From an uncultured beta proteobacterium (GTDB taxonomy: Bacteria > Pseudomonadota > Gammaproteobacteria > Burkholderiales > SG8-41): a stretch of 64,000 bases of DNA. The stretch covers positions 1 to 64,000 of the forward strand of contig CAISJL010000064.1 of the NCBI GenBank assembly GCA_903885665.1, in the 5' to 3' direction. Shown one piece after another: positions 8,679 through 17,664 of this stretch (position 1 is its first letter; every line of letters begins with the position of its first letter). The position numbers and the translations under genes are program-made. The notes below the pieces were generated by a model, which was given only the letters and a program-made list of their open reading frames with translations, had not been told where the DNA came from and made no database searches.

Positions 8679-9944
8679 ATGAATGGTATCAAACCAGATG
8701 TAATTGTGAATGGTCATTCGTATCGATGGCCACTGAAGCCCACAGTGGTGATTTGTATTGATGGCGGCGACCCAGAATATTTTGATTTGTATTTAAGCCA
8801 GGGGTTGCTGCCCAATCTTGCAAACATAATCCAGCAAGGCTTCTCTGCAACAGCTAAGGGCACAATGCCTAGCTTTACTTGTCCGAATAATATGTCAATT
8901 ATTACCGGCACCCCTGCATCCCAGCACGGTATTTCAGGCAATTACTACTTAGATACTCACACTTGGCAACCGGTTGTGATGACAGGTGCGGATTTGTTGC
9001 GAGGTGACACTATCTTAGGGAATTTTGCTAAAGCTGGTGCGTTTGTCGTCTCTATTACTGCTAAAGATAAACTCAGAAAACAACTGGGTAAAGGCTTGAC
9101 TCCGGGGGCGCGTCAAATTTCATTCTCTTCGGAGTTTGCTGGTCAATGTACGATTGCCGACAATGGGATTGAACATGTTTTAGAGCTGGTTGGGATGCCT
9201 CAACCAGAGATCTATTCACAACAGCTCTCGCTGTTTGTACTGGAAGCCGGATTGAAATTATTGCAAATGTACTCGCCGGATGTGATGTATTTATCGCTGA
9301 CTGACTGGGTGCAGCATAAATATGCGCCTGAAGATGCTCAAGCTATTGATTTTTATATAAAATTAGACCATTACTTTGGACGGTTTCTAGAGTCAGGCGC
9401 AGTATTGGCACTGACTGCTGATCATGGCATGAGTGATAAATCCGATGCCCACGGTGCGCCTAATGTCATTTGGTTGCAAGACATGCTAGATGCGCAGCTA
9501 GGTGCTGGTGTAGCGCAAGTGATATGTCCTATTACCGATGCCTATGTCGGTCATCATGGCTCCTTAGGTGGTTTTGTACGCGTGTGGTTTCGCGAGTCCT
9601 TTGATCTTGCGCTGGTGCTAGCCCTGATTGCACAGATTGAAGGGGTAGAGTCTTGTTATTCAAAAGTAGATGCGTGTCGCATATTTGATCTGCCAATCGA
9701 TCGTGAGGCTGATATTGTCGTTGTTGCGCAGAAACAATATTGTATTGGTTCGTCAGCACTGAAACACGATCTCTCAGGTCTACATGGCGATCGATTAAGA
9801 ACTCATGGTGGCATTTCGGAGGCAGTAGTGCCATTTATAATCAGTGCGCCACTCAGGCCAGAATTTCTGAATAATGCACATAATGCTGATTTAAATAGTT
9901 ACGCGCTGTTTGATTATGTGTTGAATAAAACAGGGGCTGTTTAG
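8679..9944 (+). CDS. phnA: Phosphonoacetate hydrolase
   Basis: A 421-residue alkaline-phosphatase-superfamily hydrolase that splits phosphonoacetate into acetate and phosphate. Zinc and nucleophile motifs are in order: I-D-G-G-D-P-E near residue 28, M-P-S-F-T-C-P-N-N near 68 with the nucleophilic Thr, L-T-D-W-V-Q-H-K-Y near 208, T-A-D-H-G-M-S-D near 249, and H-G-G-I-S-E near the C-terminus. The length fits the family. No signal peptide is seen, so it acts in the cytoplasm on imported or internally made substrate. An AAGG ribosome-binding site precedes the ATG. It is the last intact gene of the operon. Confidence 0.92.
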   Translation: MNGIKPDVIVNGHSYRWPLKPTVVICIDGGDPEYFDLYLSQGLLPNLANIIQQGFSATAKGTMPSFTCPNNMSIITGTPASQHGISGNYYLDTHTWQPVVMTGADLLRGDTILGNFAKAGAFVVSITAKDKLRKQLGKGLTPGARQISFSSEFAGQCTIADNGIEHVLELVGMPQPEIYSQQLSLFVLEAGLKLLQMYSPDVMYLSLTDWVQHKYAPEDAQAIDFYIKLDHYFGRFLESGAVLALTADHGMSDKSDAHGAPNVIWLQDMLDAQLGAGVAQVICPITDAYVGHHGSLGGFVRVWFRESFDLALVLALIAQIEGVESCYSKVDACRIFDLPIDREADIVVVAQKQYCIGSSALKHDLSGLHGDRLRTHGGISEAVVPFIISAPLRPEFLNNAHNADLNSYALFDYVLNKTGAV

Positions 9945-10424
9945 CGAATTCAGTGAGCAAGCCATTGCTATTATTCCCCTATTCAAAGGACATAACAGCA
10001 ATACCATAATGTGCTATTTCGTGATTAACCATTGAGTTTAAAATGACATTCGCTAATGCACCACTCGTATCACAGGTGCGTGGTGCGATCGATAGTGGTT
10101 CGTATAATAAGAGATAGACTCAATGTTTTGCGCCATCCTGATGGCTTGTGGCCTAACGCGCCGGCATTTGGCTATGAATAGGCCATGCATATCTCATTCA
10201 TTGGGCTTCTAACCATTTTGCCGCATTGTATTACGGTATGATGTACAAAGTGAAGATTGCGATTAAAGTCAGTGAAATTTTTTCGCCGTAGCGGTTAACG
10301 CGCGTTCCGGGTTCATCGTTGGGCTTCAAAGGGTATGCATAAAGGCTATACACAAAGGGCACGCATTGAAAATCAAAAAATTTATAAGATTCATAGTCTT
10401 GCAGGGCTACTGTGGGCTTAGGTC
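9945..10424. other. Non-coding stretch with decayed coding traces
   Basis: No intact gene is seen. Short open stretches look like fossil protein, such as one around 10120-10180 that reads H-P-D-G-L-W-P-N-A-P-A-F-G-Y-E then stop, and a 24-codon frame from 10042. A leftward 71-codon frame (10231-10446) has no recognisable family. The region runs directly into a GntR remnant and is best read as degenerate DNA between the phosphonate operon and the next gene. No terminator hairpin with a T-tract was found after phnA. Confidence 0.5.
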
Positions 10425-10637
10425 TTGGGTGGCTTGCGCAGTGCAATTATCGATGGCCGCTTGGCTCCGGGCTCGCAGGTGATGGAGCGCGAGATCCCCA
10501 AGGTGAGGCACACCGCCAACGGTGAGGTCTTACGCCAAATGGAAGCCGAGGGTTTGGTGGCGAACGCCTCCAATAAGACACTGGTCGTGCGTGCGTTGTT
10601 GGCGGTGATTAGCGCGGTGGCGGCAGGGTTACGCTGA
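10425..10637 (+). pseudogene. Remnant of a GntR-family transcriptional regulator
   Basis: A 70-codon frame reads L-R-S-A-I-I-D-G-R-L-A-P-G-S and later L-R-Q-M-E-A-E-G-L-V, which are the two conserved parts of the winged-helix domain at the N-terminus of GntR/FadR-type regulators. The recognition-helix region between them is degraded, and the ligand-binding C-terminal domain is missing. The frame opens with TTG and has no ribosome-binding site. It probably marks a lost regulator. Which neighbouring operon it once controlled cannot be told. Confidence 0.6.
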
Positions 10638-10678
10638 ATGGGTTTGTCAGTTGCGGGTGCCGCTACGCAGGTGCTTAG

Positions 10679-11449
10679 GTGAGCACTGGCTTGGGGATTG
10701 ATTTATCCCCGGCAGCAATGCTCTACGCTGCTGTGGTGTTGGTGGCGAGCTATGCCTTGCGCGGTAGTACGGGGTTTGGGGGGTTTGCGGCAATGCCATT
10801 ACTCGCTTTGGTGGTGCCGCTTAAGGTGCTGGTGCCAGTCTGGACTTTGTTGACGGTGAGTTCTTCTGCAACCTTGTTTGGTAAAGACCGTCGTCATGTG
10901 TCTATGCGTCATATTCTGCAGATGTTGCCAATGTGTGTGATCGGGATTGCTTGCGGATTGTTTTTATTTAGTCGTTTAAATACCACGGTGTTAGCGCAAT
11001 TACTAGGTGCATGGGTGAGCGCTTATGGTGTGTATGCGTGGTGGCAGACGCGTCACGGTTACTCTACTGCACCGCGCTCTTCACGGTTGGCGCACGTGAT
11101 GAGTTTTTTGGCAGGCGCGGTCGGTACTATTTTTGGCACCATGGCGAGCTTGTTTTTCGCGGTGCATTTAGATGCGATTCGCATCACCAAAGATCAATTC
11201 CGCGGCACGCTCTCAGCGATGATGTTTACCCTAGGGGTGATTCGCGGTTTGGGTTATTTTGCTGTGGGCGAGTTTACCTCAAGCGCGTTGATTTTATTTG
11301 CCGCCGCACTTCCATTGATGTTGCTGGGTTTGTATTTAGGGGACCGCGTACATCATCAAATGAGTGAGCTCACCTTTAGGCGGGTAGTGTGCGGGCTATT
11401 GATTGCCAGTGGTTTGCCCTTAATGCTGCGCCCCTTGTTCTCAGCGTAG
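10679..11449 (+). CDS. TauE/SafE (TSUP) family permease
   Basis: A 256-residue integral membrane protein with about eight hydrophobic segments. It has the two-fold TSUP layout: an early G-S-T-G-F-G-G-F-A block near residues 29-37, the related loop G-T-I-F-G-T-M-A-S near 147, and a charged K-D-Q-F-R-G-T segment after it. Family members export sulfite, sulfoacetate or related organosulfur and carboxylate anions. The frame begins at GTG 10679; an ATG at 10718 is an alternative that would clip the amphipathic start. It has no operon partner. The substrate is unknown. Confidence 0.82.
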   Translation: MSTGLGIDLSPAAMLYAAVVLVASYALRGSTGFGGFAAMPLLALVVPLKVLVPVWTLLTVSSSATLFGKDRRHVSMRHILQMLPMCVIGIACGLFLFSRLNTTVLAQLLGAWVSAYGVYAWWQTRHGYSTAPRSSRLAHVMSFLAGAVGTIFGTMASLFFAVHLDAIRITKDQFRGTLSAMMFTLGVIRGLGYFAVGEFTSSALILFAAALPLMLLGLYLGDRVHHQMSELTFRRVVCGLLIASGLPLMLRPLFSA

Positions 11450-11480
11450 TACTTGGTTTTGTGCCACCGATTCGGGTTGA

Positions 11481-12029
11481 TTAATGCTGTTCGTTGTCCC
11501 GGGTGATTTTTTCGGTGAAGGCAATAGCAACGGCTGAGAATACAAAGGTTAAGTGAATGAGCGTCTGCCAGATGAGTACTTTCTCATCGTATTGGGCAGC
11601 ATTGATAAATGTTTTAAGTAAGTGAATCGATGAGATGCCAATGATGGCAGTAGCGAGCTTAACTTTAAGTACGCCAGCATTGACGTGGGATAGCCATTCG
11701 GGTTGATCAGGGTGGTTTTCGAGCTCAAGGCGTGATACAAAGGTCTCCCAACCGCCAACAATCACCATGACCAGTAAGTTGGAGATCATCACCACGTCAA
11801 TTAAACCCAAGACGATTAACATGATTGCCGTCTCGGTGATGTCTTTGACCATAATGAGTTGAATGAGGTGCACCAACTCCCCCCAGAACTGCCAGACATA
11901 AATACCTTGGGCGGCGATCAAGCCAATGTAGAGGGGAGCCTGCAACCAGCGACTCATAAAAATCCAGCGCGGTAGGGGGCGTAAGAGGTTTGTTGCAGCG
12001 GTGTTTGTGTGATCGGGTTTGCTTGGCAT
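11481..12029 (-). CDS. YqhA/UPF0114 family membrane protein
   Basis: A 182-residue membrane protein of the UPF0114 (YqhA) family. It has a polar N-terminus, then helices around residues 32-50, 60-90 and two more in the C-terminal half. Conserved blocks are [25 protein letters not shown] and [15 protein letters not shown]. Function is unknown in the family. It converges on the TauE/SafE gene with a 31-bp gap and has a tandem repeat directly upstream of its start. Confidence 0.85.
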   Translation of the reverse strand: MPSKPDHTNTAATNLLRPLPRWIFMSRWLQAPLYIGLIAAQGIYVWQFWGELVHLIQLIMVKDITETAIMLIVLGLIDVVMISNLLVMVIVGGWETFVSRLELENHPDQPEWLSHVNAGVLKVKLATAIIGISSIHLLKTFINAAQYDEKVLIWQTLIHLTFVFSAVAIAFTEKITRDNEQH

Positions 12030-12037
12030 GATTAATT

Positions 12038-12076
12038 GGTGGTCATTAAAAGGTGGTCATTAAAAGGTGATCATTC
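12038..12076. repeat. Tandem repeat, 14-bp unit, about 2.8 copies
   Basis: The unit GGTGGTCATTAAAA occurs twice perfectly and then a third time in altered, truncated form. The array sits 8 bp upstream of the leftward YqhA-like gene, where its promoter or leader should be. Copy-number change here could alter expression, but no such variation can be seen from one sequence. Confidence 0.8.
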
Positions 12077-12233
12077 ATGTGAGATTGTGACAGTTCAAGC
12101 TCAAATCATCGATCAGTAGGTATAGCTATGAAAGCCTGCAGCAGTATAAATCGGTTCAAAGTCGGTTCAAATAGATAATTTAATTCACTTTAAAATAATT
12201 AATTTTATTCAATATTTTCAATAAGTTATTTTT

Positions 12234-13235
12234 TTAATGGATTTCTAATCTGGGACAAATAACTACTTTACCAACCACCTCGCGGTCACGCACTACGCGC
12301 AGTGCTTCTTGGTATTGGGCCAGGGGGTAGGCCGCCATGACGTGGGGTTTGATTTTACCGGCGCGATGCCAGTCAAACAGTTGAGCTTGCACTGCTTGCA
12401 CTTTATGAGCTTGGCGGTCGCGGTAAGCGCTGTATTGCAGACCAATCAAGGAGATATTTTTCACTAGCAGATGACCGGCTTTGATTTCAGGGATGCGTCC
12501 TTCAGCAAATCCCACTACGATCAGGCGTCCAGACCAGGCAATCACGCGCAGGCTTGCATCAAATACGGCGCCGCCTACCGGATCAACAATGATATCGACC
12601 CCGCGCTTGCCTACCGCCTTGATGACTTGATCGCGGAAGTCATCGCGTAGGTTAGGCACATCGGTGCGAATGACATGATCAGCACCATTGTCCTTGGCGA
12701 GGGCTGCTTTTGCAGCGCTGCTGACACTGGCGACGACTGTGGCGCCTAAGGCTTTAGCGACTTGAATGGTGGCAATCCCAACGCCACCGGCCGCACCATT
12801 GATGAGGACAGTTTCTCCGGCTTGATATTGCGCGCGTTCGACCAGTGCGAAGTGTGCAGTAGGGTAGGCGATGCCCATTGCCGCCGCATCGATAAAGCTG
12901 ATTTCAGGCGGTAGCGGGTAGCAGTTTTGTTCGGGCACGACACAGGCTTGGGCGTATGCGCCATATTCGTGTTGGGCCGCAACGCGGTCACCGGGCTTGC
13001 AGCAGGTCACACCAGCGCCAACTGCACTGACAATTCCGGCTAAGTCTTTGCCTGGGCTAAAGGGCCGAGCGGGCAGTATTTGATATGTGCCGGCAATGAC
13101 TAAGAGATCCGGAAAGTTGACGCTTGCCGCGTAGACATCGATTAAGACTTCGCCTGGACCAGGCTGTGGCGTGGGGACTTCTTCGAGGAGTAAGTTTTCT
13201 AAGGGGCCATGAGTTTTAACGATTAAGGCTTGCAC
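12234..13235 (-). CDS. Zinc-independent MDR-type NADPH:quinone oxidoreductase-like protein
   Basis: A 333-residue medium-chain dehydrogenase/reductase of the quinone oxidoreductase type. It has the GroES-like N-terminal domain with P-G-P-G-E-V-L-I-D-V and P-G-K-D-L-A-G-I-V, then the Rossmann motif N-G-A-A-G-G-V-G-I-A near residue 145 and D-I-I-V-D-P-V-G-G-A-V-F. No catalytic zinc cysteines are seen. The GTG at 13235 is chosen because M-Q-A-L-I-V-K matches the family start and an AAGGA site lies 7 bp upstream; the open frame runs 51 codons further. It likely reduces a quinone or enone with NADPH. Substrate unknown. Confidence 0.85.
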   Translation of the reverse strand: MQALIVKTHGPLENLLLEEVPTPQPGPGEVLIDVYAASVNFPDLLVIAGTYQILPARPFSPGKDLAGIVSAVGAGVTCCKPGDRVAAQHEYGAYAQACVVPEQNCYPLPPEISFIDAAAMGIAYPTAHFALVERAQYQAGETVLINGAAGGVGIATIQVAKALGATVVASVSSAAKAALAKDNGADHVIRTDVPNLRDDFRDQVIKAVGKRGVDIIVDPVGGAVFDASLRVIAWSGRLIVVGFAEGRIPEIKAGHLLVKNISLIGLQYSAYRDRQAHKVQAVQAQLFDWHRAGKIKPHVMAAYPLAQYQEALRVVRDREVVGKVVICPRLEIH

Positions 13236-13713
13236 GTTGTGGTCCTTGATAAAGATTAAGTAGTGATGTTGTGGCCAGCTGGAGTCAGGCTGGCTTTGAG
13301 TGGTGGCTCGCATTGTAACGCAGCCTTTGTGTGGTGGTGTGCTGCACAGCACCATGCGCAATATCAAAAAGTTTAAATTAAAATCCATCGCAGCGTTCAG
13401 TGATGGTTGGACTGCACGACATATCGCCAGTGGGCTGTGCGGTCAGTGCAGCATGCAGGTCATCGAATGACAGAGATCGTGGATTCTTAACGTTCAACAC
13501 AATTCATCCATAGCGAAGAAATCACTTTGCGCGACGCTCATGCGATATGTAAGATCTAAACCCAGCGGATAATACTGCCGCAGTGTGCAGTTAAAATGTA
13601 TATTGATTTAGTCTAGAGTTGTATCCTGAGTGGTGTTATGGGTATCGGTATGAATATCGGTATGAGTAGGGATATGTGGGGTCGCCTGAGTATTTATTCA
13701 TGAAGGGGTATTT
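13236..13713. other. Intergenic region, no recognised gene
   Basis: This gap lies between the leftward quinone-oxidoreductase-like gene and the rightward CoA-transferase, so it must hold both promoters. A short frame around 13400-13470 contains C-G-Q-C but nothing else that supports a ferredoxin-type domain. A 21-codon frame (13638-13703) built on a 12-bp repeat encodes a Met/Gly-rich peptide and has no ribosome-binding site I would trust. A good AAGGGG site precedes the ATG at 13714. Confidence 0.5.
13641..13676. repeat. Tandem repeat, 12-bp unit, three degenerate copies
   Basis: Three adjacent 12-mers share the pattern xxTAxxGxTATG: GGTATCGGTATG, AATATCGGTATG and AGTAGGGATATG. The array lies 38 bp upstream of the CoA-transferase start. 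Confidence 0.65.
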
Positions 13714-14934
13714 ATGGTTGCTGATCAAAGAGCATTTGCTGGAGTTAAAGTATTAGATTTGACCCGTGTCTTGGCTGGTCCATTTTGTTCGTATCAATTG
13801 GCGCTGCTCGGTGCTGAGGTGATTAAGATTGAGCCGCCCGGTCGCGGCGAGAGCGTGCGTTGGCGTACTGAAGCTGACCCGAGTTTTGGTGAGCAAGGGA
13901 TGTCGTTAGGGTTCATGACGCAGTCGTCTAATAAACGATTTATGACCCTAGATTTAAATAAACCTGAGGGTAGAGATATTTTTTTACAGTTGGCCGCAGA
14001 CTGCGATTTGGTGGTGCAAAACATCCGCACCGGTTCTGGTGATAAGCGGGGTATTGGCTATGAGGCGGTGCGTGCGGTCAATCCTGAAGTGGTGTTTATG
14101 TCGATTACAGCCTATGGTAATACTGGGCCTAAAGCGCAGCATGCAGCCTACGACAGCGTGATTCAAGCGTGGTCTGGTTTAATGAGTGTGAATGGCACAA
14201 CCGAGACTGGTCCGATTAAAGCCGGGCCACCCATTATTGATTATGCAACAGGGCTAGCTGCAGCGTACGCAGCATCAGCGGCGCTGTTTCAACGTCAGCG
14301 TACTGGTGAGGGTCAATACATTGATATGTCGATGTTAGACACGACAATGATTTTGATGTCTTCAGTGGTCACCGCTTACCTGAATACTGGGGCGGCACCT
14401 CAGCAAGTGGGTAATGATGCGGCTAGTCAATCGCCAGCATCAACAACTTTTAATACTAGTGATGGTTTACTCGCTTTTGCGGTGAACGAGGAGCATCAGT
14501 ATCAGCATATGTTGCAGGTCTTGGAGTTGACGCAATTAAATAGCGATACGCGCTTTGCAACGAGTGCTGCGCGCAAGCAAGCGGTGCCGGCCTTGCGTGC
14601 GCTATTGCAAGCCCGACTGATGACGCGCACTGCCTTGGAGTGGGAGTTGGCTATGAATGCGGCTGGTGTGCCAGCAGGTCGCGTACGCACTATCCCCGAT
14701 TGTATGGGCGATGCACAAATGGCCTCGCGTCATATGTTTCATACCTTCCCGCCATCGGTGACTGGTTTTGCGCGTGATTTGCAAGTCCCGCTCGCCCCGT
14801 TCGGTTTTGCGCACAATGGACCGCGTGCAGATACACCGCCGCGTGCGGTGGGTGCAGATACGCTGGCTATTTTAGAAGAGCTAGGCTTGAGTGCTAGTCG
14901 GATTGAAGCCTTACGCGCGCAGCAGGTGGTCTAG
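13714..14934 (+). CDS. CaiB/BaiF (class III) CoA-transferase
   Basis: A 406-residue class III CoA-transferase. The N-terminus has L-D-L-T-R-V-L-A-G-P-F-C and L-G-A-E-V-I-K-I-E-P-P; the catalytic Asp is D176 in G-P-P-I-I-D-Y-A-T-G. It moves CoA from one acyl-CoA to a carboxylic acid through an aspartyl-CoA intermediate. The donor and acceptor are not predictable from sequence. It stands alone with its own promoter and ends 12 bp before the convergent gluQ. It could supply CoA esters to the acyl-CoA enzymes further along the window, but that link is only a guess. Confidence 0.9.
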   Translation: MVADQRAFAGVKVLDLTRVLAGPFCSYQLALLGAEVIKIEPPGRGESVRWRTEADPSFGEQGMSLGFMTQSSNKRFMTLDLNKPEGRDIFLQLAADCDLVVQNIRTGSGDKRGIGYEAVRAVNPEVVFMSITAYGNTGPKAQHAAYDSVIQAWSGLMSVNGTTETGPIKAGPPIIDYATGLAAAYAASAALFQRQRTGEGQYIDMSMLDTTMILMSSVVTAYLNTGAAPQQVGNDAASQSPASTTFNTSDGLLAFAVNEEHQYQHMLQVLELTQLNSDTRFATSAARKQAVPALRALLQARLMTRTALEWELAMNAAGVPAGRVRTIPDCMGDAQMASRHMFHTFPPSVTGFARDLQVPLAPFGFAHNGPRADTPPRAVGADTLAILEELGLSASRIEALRAQQVV

Positions 14935-14946
14935 GCTAGGCTCAAC

Positions 14947-15873
14947 TCAAACCAATGCGGGTGCGGATTGAGTGCGCACTTTGGGGATGCGGGTGCGCTG
15001 CCATTGATGTATGGCTTGTGGCCAGAAGTTTGTGAGATCGTCAACATCGTTAGTCTCAATAGCAGATTGTCCTAAAAATGTCAGCGCAGTATTGAGTAGG
15101 GTAACTGGTTGCCTAGCGCTTACAGCGATAGCGAGTGTTTGTTTGGAGAGTTTTTCACCTTGCGAATTTACTGCTACTGGTAAATGCATATAGCGTGCTT
15201 GTGGGTAACCCAAGCAGTGTTGGAGATAACATTGGCGCGGCGTCGAGTCGAGCAGATCGGCACCGCGTACAATGTCGGTAATGCATTGGGCGTGATCGTC
15301 CACTACAACGGCTAATTGATAGGCATACATACCATCGGCACGTTGCACAATGAAATCACCGTATTCGTGCTCAAGTTGGCAATGCTGAGGGCCAAACAGA
15401 CCGTCTTCAAATTGAATATGGGCATGCCCCGTGCGCAGGCGTAAGGCCGCACTGTGCGTATTGCGAGTGTGGTGGTGTTGGTGGTGGGGTTTGTCACGAC
15501 AGGTGCCTGGGTAGATGAGTCCATCGCGACCTGTTGTTGCTGAATCGGCAATTTCCCGGCGCGAGCAGGTGCAGGGGTAGATGAAGTGTTGAGCTTGGAG
15601 TTGGGCGAGGGCGGCACGATAGGCGTCATCACGCGTACTTTGATATACCACGGGGCCGTCCCAATGCAGACCAAACGCGTCTAAGGTCTTTAAGATGTCA
15701 GATGCCGCACCCGCTAGGATGCGTGGGCGATCGAGATCGTCAATACGTAATTGCCAACTGCCATGATGGGCTTTGGCGTCGAGATAGCTGCCTACTGCCG
15801 CTACCAAAGAGCCAAAGTGTAATCGGCCAGTAGGCGAGGGTGCATAACGACCATGATAAATTGGGTGAGTCAT
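14947..15873 (-). CDS. gluQ: Glutamyl-Q tRNA(Asp) synthetase
   Basis: A 308-residue truncated glutamyl-tRNA synthetase paralogue that attaches glutamate to queuosine in tRNA(Asp). The class I HIGH-like motif is in R-Y-A-P-S-P-T-G-R-L-H-F-G-S-L at residues 9-23, and the KMSKS-like motif is G-E-K-L-S-K-Q-T. A zinc site is indicated by C-T-C near residue 101 and Y-P-G-T-C. The anticodon-binding domain of GltX is missing, as expected. A histidine-rich run (H-H-Q-H-H-H) after the zinc site is unusual but lies in a variable loop. Confidence 0.94.
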   Translation of the reverse strand: MTHPIYHGRYAPSPTGRLHFGSLVAAVGSYLDAKAHHGSWQLRIDDLDRPRILAGAASDILKTLDAFGLHWDGPVVYQSTRDDAYRAALAQLQAQHFIYPCTCSRREIADSATTGRDGLIYPGTCRDKPHHQHHHTRNTHSAALRLRTGHAHIQFEDGLFGPQHCQLEHEYGDFIVQRADGMYAYQLAVVVDDHAQCITDIVRGADLLDSTPRQCYLQHCLGYPQARYMHLPVAVNSQGEKLSKQTLAIAVSARQPVTLLNTALTFLGQSAIETNDVDDLTNFWPQAIHQWQRTRIPKVRTQSAPALV

Positions 15874-16075
15874 ATTGAAAGTGTAGCCTGACTCGGTCTG
15901 CGTTGCGCGCTTGGGCTAACCATGGATTGTATGAGCGGTTAGCGTGACAGGCGTTACAATAGTTGGCAACGCGTTGAGAGGGTGCTGAGAGGGTGTGGAG
16001 TCGCCCGAAGTCATTAGTGGCGTAGAGACTTGCCAAATGATTTAACTATCTGATTTTATTGTTATTTTTTAACTT

Positions 16076-17470
16076 ATGACTATTCCGTGGCGTGTAGAGT
16101 TGCCTTACCGCAGTGATTCGGTCGCTTTGTTTGAGGCGGTCGCGGATTGGCCATGGGCGGTATTTTTAGATAGCGGTCAACATACGCCAGGTCAGGCCCG
16201 TTACGACATTATTGCCGCCGCACCCTTTATTCGATTAGTTACCCGCGGTGCGCTGACCGAGGTGCATGCCGAGGGTATTGAGTTATCGCGTGCGGATCCA
16301 TTTAGTTTGTTGCGCCAATATTTGGCGATTGACCCTAGCTTGCAGAGTGATCTACCTTTTAGTGGTGGAGCGATCGGTTATTTTGGTTATGATTTAGCGC
16401 GCACCATAGAGCGACTTCCGCAGACCGCACTGGATGCCGAAGCAATTCCTGATATGGCGATCGGCATCTACGATTGGGCAGTAGTCGTTGACCATGCCGA
16501 ACAGCGGACCTGGATAGTCGCACAAGGTCGTGATCCAGAAACAGATCGGCAGTGGGATCAGTTGGTGCAACGCTTTAGCAATTCCGTCGCAGAGCGGCAG
16601 CGTCAACCGTTTTGCGTGACCTCTTCAGTGGTCTCTAATTTAACCCCTCAACAATATGCCGAGGCCTTTGCGCGTATTCAAGGTTTTATTCAAGCAGGCG
16701 ATTGTTATCAAGTGAATCTGGCGCAACGCTTTGTTGCGCAGGCCAGCGGTGATCCATGGTTTGCTTATCAGCGGCTACGAATGTTGAATCCTGCGCCTTA
16801 TTCGGCGTATCTGTCGACTCCATATGCGCAGATTTTGTCCGCCTCACCGGAACGGTTTTTACGAGTCAAGCAGGGCGCAGTAGAGACTAAACCGATTAAA
16901 GGCACCCGAGCGCGAGTGGGTCATGTGCGTTTGGACGCGGAGCGCATTGCAGAGTTATTGGCAAGCCCTAAAGATCGGGCTGAGAATTTAATGATTGTTG
17001 ACTTGTTGCGCAATGATTTATCTAAGCACTGTCAATTAGGCTCGGTGCGGGTGCCGCGCTTGTTTGAAATAGAGAGTTTTGCGACCGTGCATCACTTAGT
17101 CAGTACGGTGACGGGTACGCTCAGTGCGCAATACGATGCGATTGATTTGTTGCGTGGTGCGTTTCCAGGGGGCTCGATTACCGGAGCGCCTAAAGTGCGG
17201 GCTATGCAAATTATCGAGTCTTTAGAGCCTCATCGGCGCGGGGTCTATTGTGGTGCGATTGGTTACCTGGGCTTTGATGGCAATATGGATACAAATATCG
17301 CTATTCGTACCTTGGTGAATTCTCATGGCCAGGTGCGCCTATGGGCCGGGGGCGGAATTGTGGCGGATTCACAATGTCAGGACGAGTATCAAGAGACCTT
17401 TGATAAGGCTGCCGCTTTGCTGGCAGTTTTACAGCAAAGCACAGAGGTGGCTATTGCTGGCGGTAGCTAA
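16076..17470 (+). CDS. pabB: Aminodeoxychorismate synthase component I
   Basis: A 464-residue chorismate-utilising enzyme. The motif P-I-K-G-T-R-A near residue 274 has the Lys that acts as nucleophile in PabB; anthranilate synthase usually has Ala there. Other blocks are G-D-C-Y-Q-V-N-L-A-Q, E-N-L-M-I-V-D-L-L-R-N-D-L, F-P-G-G-S-I-T-G-A-P-K and the C-terminal W-A-G-G-G-I-V-A-D-S. It makes 4-amino-4-deoxychorismate for folate synthesis with a PabA glutaminase. Neither pabA nor pabC is adjacent. The ribosome-binding site is weak. Confidence 0.92.
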   Translation: MTIPWRVELPYRSDSVALFEAVADWPWAVFLDSGQHTPGQARYDIIAAAPFIRLVTRGALTEVHAEGIELSRADPFSLLRQYLAIDPSLQSDLPFSGGAIGYFGYDLARTIERLPQTALDAEAIPDMAIGIYDWAVVVDHAEQRTWIVAQGRDPETDRQWDQLVQRFSNSVAERQRQPFCVTSSVVSNLTPQQYAEAFARIQGFIQAGDCYQVNLAQRFVAQASGDPWFAYQRLRMLNPAPYSAYLSTPYAQILSASPERFLRVKQGAVETKPIKGTRARVGHVRLDAERIAELLASPKDRAENLMIVDLLRNDLSKHCQLGSVRVPRLFEIESFATVHHLVSTVTGTLSAQYDAIDLLRGAFPGGSITGAPKVRAMQIIESLEPHRRGVYCGAIGYLGFDGNMDTNIAIRTLVNSHGQVRLWAGGGIVADSQCQDEYQETFDKAAALLAVLQQSTEVAIAGGS

Positions 17471-17477
17471 ATGGGTA

Positions 17478-17495
17478 TTGTCTTCAAACTGCAAC
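17478..17495 (+). promoter_or_regulatory. Candidate Pho box upstream of phoX
   Basis: Two 7-mers, TTGTCTT and CTGCAAC, are separated by CAAA, giving the 7-4-7 layout of a PhoB site. Each half matches the CTGTCAT consensus at about five of seven positions. TATCCT follows exactly 10 bp later at 17506-17511, where a -10 box would fall. The score is modest and the leader to phoX would be about 150 bases. Confidence 0.35.
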
Positions 17496-17664
17496 AAACT
17501 GCGACTATCCTTCACTTAGCGTGATTGAGTTGCGTACTGCAAGACCTTAGTCAACTACAGTATTTAGACCAACATTCACACGCTTTGGACGATGCGTCAT
17601 GGTCAGCATGGATACTGATGGCTGGGGTGCGTCATATGACTAGACTTTTGAGAATGGAATTGCA

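Noticed and set aside
10231..10446. Leftward 71-codon frame
   Set aside because: No ribosome-binding site, no recognisable family, and it overlaps the GntR remnant within a decayed region.
13400..13470. Short frame with C-G-Q-C that resembles a [2Fe-2S] ferredoxin fragment
   Set aside because: Only one short motif is present, with no further cysteines and no start; it is likely chance.
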